Shown here one piece after another: positions 27,572-37,285 of a stretch of DNA of 52,430 bases. Each line of letters starts with the position of its first letter. The first letter of the stretch is position 1. Below the pieces are notes generated by a model. The model did not search any database. It saw only the letters and a program-made list of their open reading frames with translations, and was not told the origin of the DNA. The DNA lies in contig JAIPEN010000018.1 of assembly GCA_021737145.1 (NCBI GenBank), forward strand, positions 1 to 52,430. Reading direction: 5' to 3'. The position numbers were made by a program, and so were the translations under genes. This DNA is from Desulfarculaceae bacterium. GTDB lineage: Bacteria; Desulfobacterota; Desulfarculia; Desulfarculales; Desulfarculaceae.

Positions 27572-30085
27572 ATGCTTCCAACTGACGCCCGCAAACAGAA
27601 CGTGCTCATCGAAGAGGAGATCAAGCGCTCCTACCTGGATTACGCCATGAGCGTGATCATAGGGCGAGCCCTGCCCGACGTGCGCGACGGTCTCAAGCCG
27701 GTGCACCGGCGCATCCTCTTCGCCATGCACGATCTCAAGAACTACTACAACCGCTCCTACAAAAAGTCCGCCCGCGTGGTGGGCGACGTCATCGGCAAGT
27801 ACCACCCCCACGGCGACCAGGCGGTGTATGACGCCCTGGTGCGCATGGCCCAGGACTTCGCCATGCGCTACACCCTGGTGGACGGACAAGGCAACTTCGG
27901 CTCGGTGGACGGCGACTCCCCGGCGGCCATGCGTTACACCGAGGTGCGCATGGCCAAGCTGGCCAGCGAGTTTTTGGCCGACATCGACAAGGAGACCGTC
28001 GAGTTCGTGGAGAACTACGACGGCTCCCTGAGCGAGCCCAACCTGCTGCCCACCCGGGTGCCCAACCTGCTGGTCAACGGATCGGCGGGCATCGCGGTGG
28101 GCATGGCCACCAACATCCCCCCCCACAACCTGGGCGAGGTGGCCCGGGGAGTGGTGGCCCTGCTGGACAACCCCGAGATCACCATCGCGGAGCTGATGCA
28201 GCACGTGCCCGGGCCGGACTTCCCCACCCGGGGCTTCATCTACGGCCGCAAGGGCATCAAGGAGGCCTACGAGGGCGGGCGCGGGGTCATCCACCTCCGG
28301 GCCCGGGCCAGCGTGGAGACCCAGGCGCGGGGCAAGAAAAACTCCATCGTGGTGAGCGAGCTGCCCTACCAGGTGAACAAGGCGCGCCTGTTGGAGCGCA
28401 TCGCCGACCTGGTCAAGGACAAGAAGATAGAGGGCATCAGCGACATCCGCGACGAGTCGGACCGCGACGGCATGCGCATGGTCCTGGAGCTCAAGCGCGA
28501 CGCCATACCCCAGGTGGTGATGAACCAGCTTTTCAAGTTCACCGCCATGCAGTCCACCTTCGGCATCAACCTGCTGGCCATCGTCAACTCCCGGCCCGAG
28601 GTGTTGAACCTCAAGCAGATCCTGAACCACTTCATCGACCACCGCCGGGAGATCATCGTCCGGCGCACCCGCTTCGACCTGGCCAAGGCCGAGGCAAGGG
28701 CCCACATTTTGGAGGGCCTCAAGATCGCCCTGGACAACCTGGACCAGGTCATCAAGATGATCCGGGGCTCGGCCAATCCGGCCGAGGCCAAGGAGCTTCT
28801 GATGTCCAAGCTGTCGCTCAGCGACATCCAGGCCCAGGCCATCCTGGACATGCGCCTGCAGCGGCTCACCGGCCTGGAGCGCGACAAGATCCTGGCCGAG
28901 TACCGCGAGACCATCAAGCTCATCGCCAAGCTCCGGGCCATCCTGGCCTCCGAGGACCTGGTCCGCCAGATCATCCGCGAGGAGACCGAGGAGATCGCCA
29001 GCGACTTCGGCGACGTGCGGCGCACCGAGATCGTGGCCACCACCAGCGAGATCGACCTGGAGGACATGATCGCCGAAGAGGACATGGTGGTGACGCTTAG
29101 CCACACCGGCTACATCAAGCGCACCCCGGCCAGCCTCTACCGGTCCCAGCGCCGCGGCGGCAAGGGCAAAAAGGGCATGGGCACCAAGGACGAGGACTTC
29201 GTGGAGAAGCTCTTCGTGGCCTCCACCCACCACTATCTGCTCATCTTCACCGACGCCGGCCGCCTCTACTGGCTCAAGGTCCACGAGCTGCCTCAGGCGG
29301 GCCGCGCCTCCAAGGGCAAGGCCATCGTCAACCTGGTGCAGATGGCCTCGGACGAAAAGGTCACCACCGTGCTGGCGGTCAAGGAGTTCAGCGAGGACCG
29401 CAACATAATCATGGCCACCGAGGGCGGCACCATCAAAAAGACCGCCCTCATGGAATACTCCCGGCCCCGGGCCGGCGGCATCATCGCCCTGAACCTCAAC
29501 GAGGGCGACCGCCTGGTGGCCGCCCGCCTCACCGACGGGGAAATGGAGATCTTCCTGGCCACCAGGAGCGGCAAGGCCATCCGCTTCCCCGAGGACAAGG
29601 TGCGGGTCATGGGCCGGGTGGCCACCGGGGTCAAGGGCGTGGACCTGGACGACGACGACCGCGTGGTGACCATGGAGGCGGTGGCCGGCTCGCCCACCGT
29701 GCTCACGGTGACCGCCAACGGCTTCGGCAAGCGCACCCGCCTGGACGAATATCCCCTGCGCAACCGGGGCGGCAAGGGTGTGATCACCATCAAGACCAGC
29801 GACCGCAACGGCCCGGTGGTGGGCGCGCTCACCGTGGACGACATCGACGAGATGATGCTCATCTCCGACCAGGGCCAGATCATCCGCATGAAGGTGGGCG
29901 GCATCAACGTCCTGGGCCGCAACACCCAGGGGGTCAAGCTGATCGGCCTCAAGCCCGGCGAGCGCCTGGTGGGGGTGGCCAGCCTGGCCGAGAACGAGAA
30001 CGAAGACGAGGAAAACGGCGAAAACGGCGAGGCCGAGGAAAACGGCGCCCAGCCCCCGGAGGGCGGCGAGGACAAGGATGCCTAG
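27572..30085 (+). CDS. gyrA: DNA gyrase subunit A
   Basis: GyrA cuts and rejoins DNA in gyrase. The 837-residue product has the catalytic Tyr122 in AAMRYTE, the breakage-reunion N-terminus ([21 protein letters not shown]), and the C-terminal GyrA box QRRGGKGK, with a beta-pinwheel domain and a Glu/Asn-rich acidic tail. Residue numbering agrees with E. coli GyrA, and position 83 is Gln where E. coli has Ser. The ATG has a weak ribosome binding site. The gene overlaps gpsA by 8 bases. Confidence 0.97.
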   Translation: MLPTDARKQNVLIEEEIKRSYLDYAMSVIIGRALPDVRDGLKPVHRRILFAMHDLKNYYNRSYKKSARVVGDVIGKYHPHGDQAVYDALVRMAQDFAMRYTLVDGQGNFGSVDGDSPAAMRYTEVRMAKLASEFLADIDKETVEFVENYDGSLSEPNLLPTRVPNLLVNGSAGIAVGMATNIPPHNLGEVARGVVALLDNPEITIAELMQHVPGPDFPTRGFIYGRKGIKEAYEGGRGVIHLRARASVETQARGKKNSIVVSELPYQVNKARLLERIADLVKDKKIEGISDIRDESDRDGMRMVLELKRDAIPQVVMNQLFKFTAMQSTFGINLLAIVNSRPEVLNLKQILNHFIDHRREIIVRRTRFDLAKAEARAHILEGLKIALDNLDQVIKMIRGSANPAEAKELLMSKLSLSDIQAQAILDMRLQRLTGLERDKILAEYRETIKLIAKLRAILASEDLVRQIIREETEEIASDFGDVRRTEIVATTSEIDLEDMIAEEDMVVTLSHTGYIKRTPASLYRSQRRGGKGKKGMGTKDEDFVEKLFVASTHHYLLIFTDAGRLYWLKVHELPQAGRASKGKAIVNLVQMASDEKVTTVLAVKEFSEDRNIIMATEGGTIKKTALMEYSRPRAGGIIALNLNEGDRLVAARLTDGEMEIFLATRSGKAIRFPEDKVRVMGRVATGVKGVDLDDDDRVVTMEAVAGSPTVLTVTANGFGKRTRLDEYPLRNRGGKGVITIKTSDRNGPVVGALTVDDIDEMMLISDQGQIIRMKVGGINVLGRNTQGVKLIGLKPGERLVGVASLAENENEDEENGENGEAEENGAQPPEGGEDKDA

Positions 30086-31088
30086 CCTCAAGGCCACGGT
30101 GCTGGGGGCCGGGGCCTGGGGCACCGCCCTGGCCGACCTGTTGGCCCGCTCCGGCCACCAGGTAAAGCTGTGGGCCTACGAGCCCGAGGTGGCCCTGGCC
30201 GTCAGCCAGGAACACGCCAACCCGGTCTTTTTGCCCGGCTTCACCCTGCACGACAACCTCGAGGGCGAAAACGACATGCCCGCCGCCCTGGACGGGGCCG
30301 AGTTGGTGGTGCTGGTCATGCCCAGCCACGTGTTCCGTTCGGTGCTCAGCCAGGCCGCGCCCTCCCTGCCTCCGGCCGCCCCGGTGGTGGCCTGTTCCAA
30401 GGGCATCGAGGACAAGACCGGCTACACCATGCACCAGGTGGCCGCCGAGGTGCTCGGCGAGGGCGAGCACTCCCGCCTGGCCGCCCTGAGCGGCCCCAGC
30501 TTTGCCAAGGAGGTGGCCGCCGGCGCGCCCACCGCGGTCACCGTGGCCAGCAACGAGACCAGCGTGGCCGAGGCGGTGCAGGCCGCCTTCGCGGGGCCTC
30601 GCTTCAGGGTCTACACCAGCCGCGACGTGACCGGGGTGGAGCTGGGGGGCGCGGTGAAAAACCCCCTGGCCATCGCCGCGGGCATGGTGGCCGGGCTGGA
30701 GCTGGGCTCCAACGTCATGGCCGCCATGATCACCCGGGGCCTGGCCGAGATGACCCGTTTGGGCCTGGCCCTGGGAGCCAAGTCCGCCACCATGGCCGGG
30801 CTGGCCGGCCTGGGCGACCTGGTGCTCACCTGCACCGGCGGCCTGAGCCGCAACCGGACGGTGGGCACCCGCCTGGCCCAGGGCGAGACCATCGACCAGA
30901 TCACCGGCTCCATGCGCCAGGTGGCCGAGGGGGTCAAAAACACCTCCACCGTCCTGGCCCTGGCCGAGCGCCACGGGGTGGAGATGCCCATCATCGAGGC
31001 GGTGCGCGGGGTGCTGGAGCAAAAACTCGCCCCCATGGACGCCCTCAACGAGCTCATGAGCCGCGACCCCAAGCCCGAGGTCTACTAG
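30078..31088 (+). CDS. gpsA: Glycerol-3-phosphate dehydrogenase [NAD(P)+]
   Basis: The enzyme reduces dihydroxyacetone phosphate to sn-glycerol-3-phosphate for phospholipid synthesis. The 336-residue product has the nucleotide motif [12 protein letters not shown] at the start, CSKGIE near 110, [21 protein letters not shown] with the catalytic Lys, and [18 protein letters not shown]. Length is standard. The ATG lies inside the gyrA 3' end (8-base overlap), which implies cotranscription and translational coupling, an unusual partner for gyrA. Confidence 0.96.
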   Translation: MPSLKATVLGAGAWGTALADLLARSGHQVKLWAYEPEVALAVSQEHANPVFLPGFTLHDNLEGENDMPAALDGAELVVLVMPSHVFRSVLSQAAPSLPPAAPVVACSKGIEDKTGYTMHQVAAEVLGEGEHSRLAALSGPSFAKEVAAGAPTAVTVASNETSVAEAVQAAFAGPRFRVYTSRDVTGVELGGAVKNPLAIAAGMVAGLELGSNVMAAMITRGLAEMTRLGLALGAKSATMAGLAGLGDLVLTCTGGLSRNRTVGTRLAQGETIDQITGSMRQVAEGVKNTSTVLALAERHGVEMPIIEAVRGVLEQKLAPMDALNELMSRDPKPEVY

Positions 31089-31203
31089 GGCAGCGGCTCG
31101 GGCTAAACCAAGCACAAACCAGCGGCAACTTGTTTGGGGATTGGCGCGGCCGTGCGCCGCGGCATGTTTCCGGGCGCGCCGGTGACGCAGGCCCTGGGGG
31201 CGC

Positions 31204-33231
31204 TCAGCTCTCCAGCTCGGGCTGGTCCTCGAAACGGCAGAAGCGGCCCTTGCCCTCTTTCTTGGCGCGGTACATGGCGCTGTCGGCCATTTTGCGCAGC
31301 CGGTCCATGTCCAGCGGCTCCGGGCCGAAGCGGGCCAGCCCGATGCTCACCCCCACGGCGACCCTCTTGCCCTCCAGCTCATAAGGCGCCTGCAGCACCT
31401 CCAAAATGCGCCGGGCCGCCTCCTCCGGGCTCTGTTGGTCCGATATCCTCTCAATGACCACAGCGAACTCATCGCCGCCCAGGCGGGCCAGAAAATCGCC
31501 TTTTCTCAGGGCGTCTTTGAGGCGCTTGGCGGCGTTTTCCAGCAGCAGGTCGCCAATGTGGTGACCCATCCGGTCGTTGATTTGCTTGAACCCGTCCAGG
31601 TCCAGATAAAGCAGGCAGCCGTTGGCGTCCTGGCGCTTGGCCCTGGCCAGGGCGTTGTCCAGGAACTCCTCGAAGCTCCTGCGGTTGGGCAGCCCGGTGA
31701 GGGAGTCGTGGGAGGCCATGTACTGAAGCCGGTCGCGGGCGCGGCGCCTTTCGCTGACGTCGTTGAACCAGGTTAAGATCACCCGCTCTTCCCGGGCCCA
31801 GGTGGAGACCATGTTGATCTGGCACCATACCGTGCTGCCGTCGACCCGGACCATCTCCATCTCGTGATTGGTGACCGACTGCTTCTGCTGAAGCTGGCCG
31901 ATGACCCAGGCCAGATCCTTCTGGTCCGCGTAGTACTGGTTGGCCATCTGCCCGACCAGGTCCTGGCGCCGGCCCATGTACATCCCGGCCAGGGCCGAGT
32001 TCACATAAATATTGGTTCCGTCGTAGTAGCGGGTGAGGGAAGCCCCCAGGGGGCTGGCGTCCAGGATGAGCTTCAGCTTCTCCTCGCTCTCGGCCATGGC
32101 CCTGTTGAGCTTGTAAAAACGCCACGACACCGCCCCCACGGTCAACGACAGCAGCAGGGCCCCGCCCAAGATCAGGTACAAGGGAAGAAGGTTGGGCTTG
32201 GGGTGGGGGTCATGGATGAAACCGCTCAGGTCGAAGTCCGGGGGCATCATTTTAAGGTAGGCGTAGACCTCGGCGATGTGCCGCCAGCGCCCCGGGTTCA
32301 TGTAGCCGATCTCCACCACCCCGGGCAGGATCAGCTTGCGCGACCGGTCGGCCTCAAAGGTCAGGTGTTGCCTGGTGTGACGCTTGCTGTACTCGGCCAA
32401 GATCAGGTCGATGATCTCTCCGCTGTTGGCCAGGGCGTAGCGCCATCCCCGCCGGGTGGCTTCCAGAAACCTGGCCACCCTCCCCGGGTGACTGGCCAGC
32501 TCCTGCTCGGTGGTGAACAGGGTGTCGCCGTAAAAGTCTATGCCCCCCGAGCGCGGCGAAAAGAGCCGGCAGGCCACTCCCGCCTTCTTGAGCTCAAAGG
32601 GCTCGTCAGTGGAATAGGCCGAGGTGGCGGTCACCTTGCCCTGCAAAAGAGCCTGGACGTCGAAACCGTGGGACACGATTTTCAGATCGGAAAGCTGGAG
32701 CCCCTCCTTTTCCAAATAGGCCAGCAGTTCCGCGGCGTGGGGCTCCATGGCCAAGGTCTTGCCGGCCAGGTCGTGAACCGTCTCGATGCCCTGCCGGGCC
32801 AAGGTCAGAAGCACCAGGGGCGAATGCTGGTATATGGCCGCCAGGGCCACCACCGGCTTCCCTTGGCTCCGGAGCAAAACCAGGTCCGAGGTGGCGATGC
32901 CGTACTGGGCCCGGCCCCCGAGCACCACTTCAGCGGGCTCCACGCCCTCTTTGGCCTCCAGCAGCCTGACCTTCAGGCCGGCCTGGCGGTAAAAGCCCTT
33001 TTCAATCGCGGCGTAATAGCCGGCGAACTGGAACTGATGCCGCCATTTCAATTGCAGGGTGATTTCCTCGGGGGCGGTTTTTGCCTTGATATCCTTTTGG
33101 GCTCGGGCCGGCGTCGCCGCCAGGATCAGCCCCAGGGCCAGCAACGGCAACGCCATGAACCTGAAAGTCCTGCTGGCGCGGACGCCGGGCCCGGGGTTGA
33201 AAGCCATGTGCGAAACGCCTTTTCGGTGCAT
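31204..33231 (-). CDS. Periplasmic NMT1-type sensor with PAS and GGDEF domains
   Basis: The product has 675 residues in five parts. After a signal peptide or anchor (residues 1-45) comes an NMT1/THI5-like substrate-binding domain (about 52-270; ITLQLKWRHQFQFAGYYAAIEKGF is the family start). A transmembrane segment at about 347-370 leads to a PAS domain (about 385-500) and a GGDEF domain ending at residue 670. GGDEF is intact (LGGDEFAV) and the inhibitory I-site RKGD lies five residues before it, so it should be an active, feedback-regulated diguanylate cyclase. It probably senses a periplasmic pyrimidine-like or other small ligand. A second ATG at 33207 is possible. Confidence 0.9.
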   Translation of the reverse strand: MHRKGVSHMAFNPGPGVRASRTFRFMALPLLALGLILAATPARAQKDIKAKTAPEEITLQLKWRHQFQFAGYYAAIEKGFYRQAGLKVRLLEAKEGVEPAEVVLGGRAQYGIATSDLVLLRSQGKPVVALAAIYQHSPLVLLTLARQGIETVHDLAGKTLAMEPHAAELLAYLEKEGLQLSDLKIVSHGFDVQALLQGKVTATSAYSTDEPFELKKAGVACRLFSPRSGGIDFYGDTLFTTEQELASHPGRVARFLEATRRGWRYALANSGEIIDLILAEYSKRHTRQHLTFEADRSRKLILPGVVEIGYMNPGRWRHIAEVYAYLKMMPPDFDLSGFIHDPHPKPNLLPLYLILGGALLLSLTVGAVSWRFYKLNRAMAESEEKLKLILDASPLGASLTRYYDGTNIYVNSALAGMYMGRRQDLVGQMANQYYADQKDLAWVIGQLQQKQSVTNHEMEMVRVDGSTVWCQINMVSTWAREERVILTWFNDVSERRRARDRLQYMASHDSLTGLPNRRSFEEFLDNALARAKRQDANGCLLYLDLDGFKQINDRMGHHIGDLLLENAAKRLKDALRKGDFLARLGGDEFAVVIERISDQQSPEEAARRILEVLQAPYELEGKRVAVGVSIGLARFGPEPLDMDRLRKMADSAMYRAKKEGKGRFCRFEDQPELES

Positions 33232-33510
33232 AAAGGCCCAAGCCCCCGTGGAGGTAGAATCAAGAAATATCAGGGGACCGGGAGCTGTGGGGTCAGGGTG
33301 TTCTCTCGGGGTGGCTCAATTTAAGGTCTTAATATAGCAAGTATCCACGCCCCAATGCCAGCGCCCGGCCCTGGAGACGCCCGAACGGCATGACGTTTTC
33401 ATTCAGGCGGCCAGGGTATGGCCCGCCCCCGGTTCAATCCAATACATCAATAATGCTAAGATCGGCCAGACCAAATTATTGCAACCTGCTTGTTTGCCTG
33501 GAGCGCGCCC

Positions 33511-34674
33511 ATGAGCCTGAAAAACAAATACGCCGTGGTGGGGGTCGGGTACACGCCGCAAGGCAAGGTGCCAGACCGGACCTCTCTCAGCTTTCATTTG
33601 GAGGCGACCGCCAACGCCCTGGAGGACGCAGGCCTGAAAAAAGACGACCTCGACGGGCTGATCGCCTACCGCCACTTCCCTCCCTGCCCCGGCGAGCCGG
33701 ACATCACCCCCCAGCTTATCGCCCAGCAGCTCGGCCTGGCCCCGGCCTATCTCAGCCAGGACGCCAACTGATCCCGCTCGCACCTACAGCACGCAGTTGG
33801 CGTGCTCGACGCCGGGATCTGCAACTACGTGGCCATCTCCTACGGGCACAGCGGCCTGTGGGGAGGCGGCATGCGCCAGCTCTTGTTCAACACCAGGCCC
33901 AGCGAGGCCTGCTTCGGGCACTTCGGGGCCGTGGGGCGCTATGCCCTGGCCGCCCAGCGGGGCATGCACGAGTTTTCCTCCGGTCCCGAGACCTGGAAGC
34001 ACATCGCCATGGGCCAGCGGAAGTGGGCCAATCTCAACCCAGCGGCCATCATGCACGCCAAGCCCATGAGCGAGGCGGACTACCACGGCGCTCCCCTGGT
34101 GGTGGAGCCTTTCCGGCTCTTTGACAGCTGCCAGATGAACGACGGCGGCCGGGCCATCATCGTCACCTCGGCCGAAAGGGCCCGGGACCTCAAGCACCGG
34201 CCGGTGCTCATCATGGGCATGGGGCAGCACAACCCGTCCAACGAGATCGCCCAGGCCCGTTACCTGGCCGGGCCCACCGGGGCCCACAAGGCCGGCCGGG
34301 CGGCCTTTGCAATGGCGGGCATCGGCCTGGACGACGTCGACGCCTGCCAGATATACGACTGCTTCACCTACACCGTGGAGATCACCATGCAGGAATACGG
34401 CTTTTTCGGCCGGGGCGAGGGCGAGAACTGGTTCCAAGGCGGGACCATCGAGCCCGGCGGGACCATGCCGGTGAACACCTCGGGCGGGCAGCTTTCCGAG
34501 GCCTACTTCATGGGCCTCACCCCCATTGCCGAGGCGGTGATGCAGCTCATGGGCCGCTGCGGCCCAAGGCAGCTGGGGCCGGAGACCCGCACCAGGGAGC
34601 CGCAGGTCATTTTGTGCAGCGACAACGGCGGGGCCTTGCAGTCACATTCCTGCCTGATCTTTGGGAGGGGCTAA
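33511..34674 (+). CDS. Thiolase-fold protein (Ltp2-like), candidate selenoprotein with in-frame TGA
   Basis: A single frame of 387 codons is interrupted only by TGA at 33769-33771 (codon 87). The first part begins KYAVVGVGYTPQGKVPDRT; after the TGA the frame runs on with SRSHLQHAVGVLDAG. The C-terminal half matches the Ltp2 type of thiolase-superfamily aldolase: QIYDCFTYTVEITMQEYGFF and NTSGGQLSEAYFMGL, with Tyr in YDCF and SEAY and no GHP loop. The family works with a DUF35 partner, which follows 2 bases later. The TGA lies close to where true thiolases have the nucleophilic Cys. It could encode selenocysteine (SECIS-like hairpin, separate entry), be a nonsense mutation, or be an error. Confidence 0.6.
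33770..33819 (+). promoter_or_regulatory. SECIS-like hairpin starting in the TGA codon
   Basis: Lower stem: GATCCCG (33770-33776) with CGGGATC (33813-33819), 7 bp, and the TGA codon forms part of it. Upper stem: AGCACGC (33788-33794) with GCGTGCT (33800-33806), 7 bp, closing the loop AGTTG (33795-33799). The loop starts 23 bases after the TGA and has G at its second position. These match the known bacterial SECIS rules (a hairpin directly downstream, apical loop about 16-37 nt away with G among the first two loop bases). Confidence 0.45.
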
Positions 34675-34676
34675 TC

Positions 34677-35087
34677 ATGGCGAAGGAAAAAATAGTTCCC
34701 GCCCCGGACGCGGACAGCAAGCCGTTTTGGGAGGCCTGCCGCGATCATAAGCTGAAGTTCCAGAAGTGCGCGGCCTGTGGCGAGGTGCGCTGGCCGGCCA
34801 GCATCCTCTGCCCCCAATGCCATTGCCGGGACGCCCGGTGGATCGAGGCCTCGGGCCGGGGGATTATACACACCTTTGTAGTGTATCATCAGGTGTTTAA
34901 CCCGGCCTTCAAGGACCAGATCCCCTACGTGGTGGCGGTGGTGGAGCTGGAGGAGGGGCCCAGGCTGCTCACCAACATCGTGGACAGCCCCCCGGAGTCG
35001 CTTTCCTGCGACCTGCCGGTGGAGGTGGTTTGGGACGACATCTCCGAGGAGTTCAGCCTGCCCAAGTTTAGGCCCCTGCCGGGTTGA
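34677..35087 (+). CDS. DUF35 OB-fold zinc-ribbon protein, partner of the thiolase-fold protein
   Basis: The 136-residue product has an N-terminal helix (PFWEACRDHKLKFQKC), a rubredoxin-like zinc ribbon with CAACG and CPQCHC, and a C-terminal OB-fold (HTFVVYHQVFNPAF, PYVVAVVELEEGPRLL). Proteins of this family bind thiolase-like enzymes and help bind acyl-CoA. The start is 2 bases after the preceding stop, with GGGAGGGG, so the two form a unit. The intact partner argues that the thiolase-fold gene may still be functional despite its TGA. Confidence 0.9.
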   Translation: MAKEKIVPAPDADSKPFWEACRDHKLKFQKCAACGEVRWPASILCPQCHCRDARWIEASGRGIIHTFVVYHQVFNPAFKDQIPYVVAVVELEEGPRLLTNIVDSPPESLSCDLPVEVVWDDISEEFSLPKFRPLPG

Positions 35088-35245
35088 GCAGTCCCAGGGG
35101 GTTCCGGGGGTGGACATGCCCGCCGCCACGGAGGCGCGCGGGGAGCCGAAGCGGCGCCCGAGGCCCATGCAGGCCCGGGCCGACCACCGCCGAATCCAGG
35201 TTGTTCCAGGAAAACCGGGGATGAAGCCAAGCGCCCGAGAGGCTT

Positions 35246-37009
35246 TTACTCAAGCCCTGCCTGGCGCAAGGCCTCCACTATCTGTTCGGAAAGTTGTTGG
35301 TCCTTGTATAAAACGATGAAAGAGGCGCGGTCCAGTTTAAACTCAGGATCGATGCGCATGAACTCTTGGGCCTGGTTCCGTGCCTTTTCGGCCCGCCCCG
35401 ATTTCACATAGGCAAAAATACTGGCGAGATGGACATTGGTCATGTTGGGCTCTTTGGCCAAGGCCTGTTTTAAAAAGACCTGCGCCTTGTCGTATTCACC
35501 CAGCATGTTGTGGGCAGCGCCCAGGCTGCCCAAATACCAGGCAGGGGGAAATGGGTTCAAGCGAATGGCCTTGTTAAGCACGTTTATGGCCTTGGCCGGC
35601 TCCCCGGCACAGGATAAGGCCCAACCATACCACCCGTGAGCATCGGCCAGGCTGGGGGCCAAATCTATGGTCTTTTTTGCCTCCATAAGGGATTGGTCAT
35701 ATTTTCTCCCCATCAGGTACAACAAGGCCAACAGGCCATGTCCCATATAATTTCGGTCATTTAGCTCTATGCACTTGTTGGCGCATTCCCAGGCTTTTTG
35801 CAGTAACAGGGCAGGAGATTGGCTCCAGCCATTCCAGGTCATAATTAAATGGGCGAAACCGAGCACGCTATAAGGCAAGTACCATTGGGGGTCTGTTGCC
35901 AAGATCTCTTCGCATATTTGGCGGCACCTGGTTAGGCCCTCTTTATCACCCCTAAACAAATAGGACCTTGCCTGATGCATCTTCAGGACTCCGTCGAGGT
36001 CACGATCGCGTGAGCCATCTTGGTGGGTCAGGGCCTGTTCTCCGGAGATCAGGTTCAGGTCCAAGGCGTGCACGATCTTTTTGGTGATCTCGTCCTGCAG
36101 GGCGAAAACGTCCTCCATGCCGCGGTCGTAGCGTTCCGCCCACAAATGGCGCCCGGTTGTCACGTCGATCAACTGGGCGGTGATGCGCAACCGGTCACCT
36201 CCCCGGCGCACGCTGCCCTCGAGCACATAACGCACCCCCAGCTCGCGGCCCACCTGCTTCACACCAACCGATTTTCCCTTGTACACAAAGGTGGAATTGC
36301 GGGCGATCACATCGAGGTCCGGCAACTTGGACAAGGTTGTGATGACATCCTCGCTGATGCCATCGCAAAAATACTCCAGCTCCGCCTCCGCGCTCATGTT
36401 GGCAAAGGGCAGCACCGCGATGGAGGGCTTTTGGGCCAAGGCGGCCTCCGGTTCCTGGGACGGGGCTTGTGCCGGGTCGAGAGGCCGCGCAAACACCCGG
36501 TACACCCGAACCGGCTTGTCGATATTTTTTACGGATTTTTCGCCAACAAATTCATACTCCACATCGATCTTGCCCTCCACGGCGTCATATACCGCCCCGG
36601 AGGCGCAAATCCCCCCCTCCTCGGCCAGGCTCTCCATGCGCGCCGCCACGTTGACCCCGTCCCCGTAGATCCTTTCCCCCTGCTCCAGGACGTCGCCGAG
36701 ATTCAACCCAATACGAAACGGCATTCTGCGCCTGTCCGGCAAACCGGCGTTGCGCCCGGCCAGTTCGCGCTGAATCTCCACGGCGCATTTCACCGCATCG
36801 GCCACACTGGTGAACTCGGCCAAGAGGTTGTCGCCGGGGGAGTCGACCACCCTGCCGCGGTATCGTTGGATCAGGCCGGTCATGGCCGCGCGATAGGCGG
36901 TGATGGTGTGGACCGTGGCATCCTCGTCGTCACGCATCAGGCGGCTGTAGCCGGCCGCATCCGCGCTGAGTATGGCGCTGAGTCTTCTGGGGAAAGCTTC
37001 TGGGGACAC
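35246..37009 (-). CDS. Class III adenylate cyclase domain with TolB-like and TPR domains
   Basis: The product has 587 residues. Residues 8 to about 180 are a class III cyclase domain (SADAAGYSRLMRDDED with the first metal-binding Asp, DSPGDNLLAEF with the second, YGDGVNVAARM). Residues about 195-325 are a TolB/FlgO-like domain (SIAVLPFANMSAEAELEYF, LEGSVRRGGDRLRIT). The rest is tetratricopeptide-like repeats. The layout is common in bacterial cyclase/TolB/TPR proteins. Start GTG with GAGAGGA. It probably makes cAMP, which would fit the cNMP-binding protein at 11.7 kb, but no direct link is visible. Confidence 0.9.
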   Translation of the reverse strand: MSPEAFPRRLSAILSADAAGYSRLMRDDEDATVHTITAYRAAMTGLIQRYRGRVVDSPGDNLLAEFTSVADAVKCAVEIQRELAGRNAGLPDRRRMPFRIGLNLGDVLEQGERIYGDGVNVAARMESLAEEGGICASGAVYDAVEGKIDVEYEFVGEKSVKNIDKPVRVYRVFARPLDPAQAPSQEPEAALAQKPSIAVLPFANMSAEAELEYFCDGISEDVITTLSKLPDLDVIARNSTFVYKGKSVGVKQVGRELGVRYVLEGSVRRGGDRLRITAQLIDVTTGRHLWAERYDRGMEDVFALQDEITKKIVHALDLNLISGEQALTHQDGSRDRDLDGVLKMHQARSYLFRGDKEGLTRCRQICEEILATDPQWYLPYSVLGFAHLIMTWNGWSQSPALLLQKAWECANKCIELNDRNYMGHGLLALLYLMGRKYDQSLMEAKKTIDLAPSLADAHGWYGWALSCAGEPAKAINVLNKAIRLNPFPPAWYLGSLGAAHNMLGEYDKAQVFLKQALAKEPNMTNVHLASIFAYVKSGRAEKARNQAQEFMRIDPEFKLDRASFIVLYKDQQLSEQIVEALRQAGLE

Positions 37010-37285
37010 GGCGTCCTCTCCACAAGCGGGCGCGGACCGAAGATAACCCTGGTTTGCTGGATGTATTGTCGAGATGTCCGGGCAAGGACCGGTTGGCCGC
37101 CAAGGCAGGCTGATGCCGGGGGCGAGGCGCTGGCTCGACCGGCCATTGCTCGAGAAATTCTATCACGGCTTGCGCGTCCGTATAAAGCGGCGGCAACCAT
37201 GGCCCGCTTCTGGCCTTTGCCCGGAGCGGATGATATTCTGATGTCATTGAGCGCACCAGATCATCAGCCATTTGAAGGAGCGAAA

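Noticed and set aside
27563..30124. A very long open frame on the strand opposite gyrA (about 850 codons)
   Set aside because: It is the GC-rich mirror of gyrA, with Gly/His/Leu-rich low-complexity sequence and no motif. Similar mirror frames oppose ddl, purD-purE, zwf, gyrB, rtcB and dnaA.
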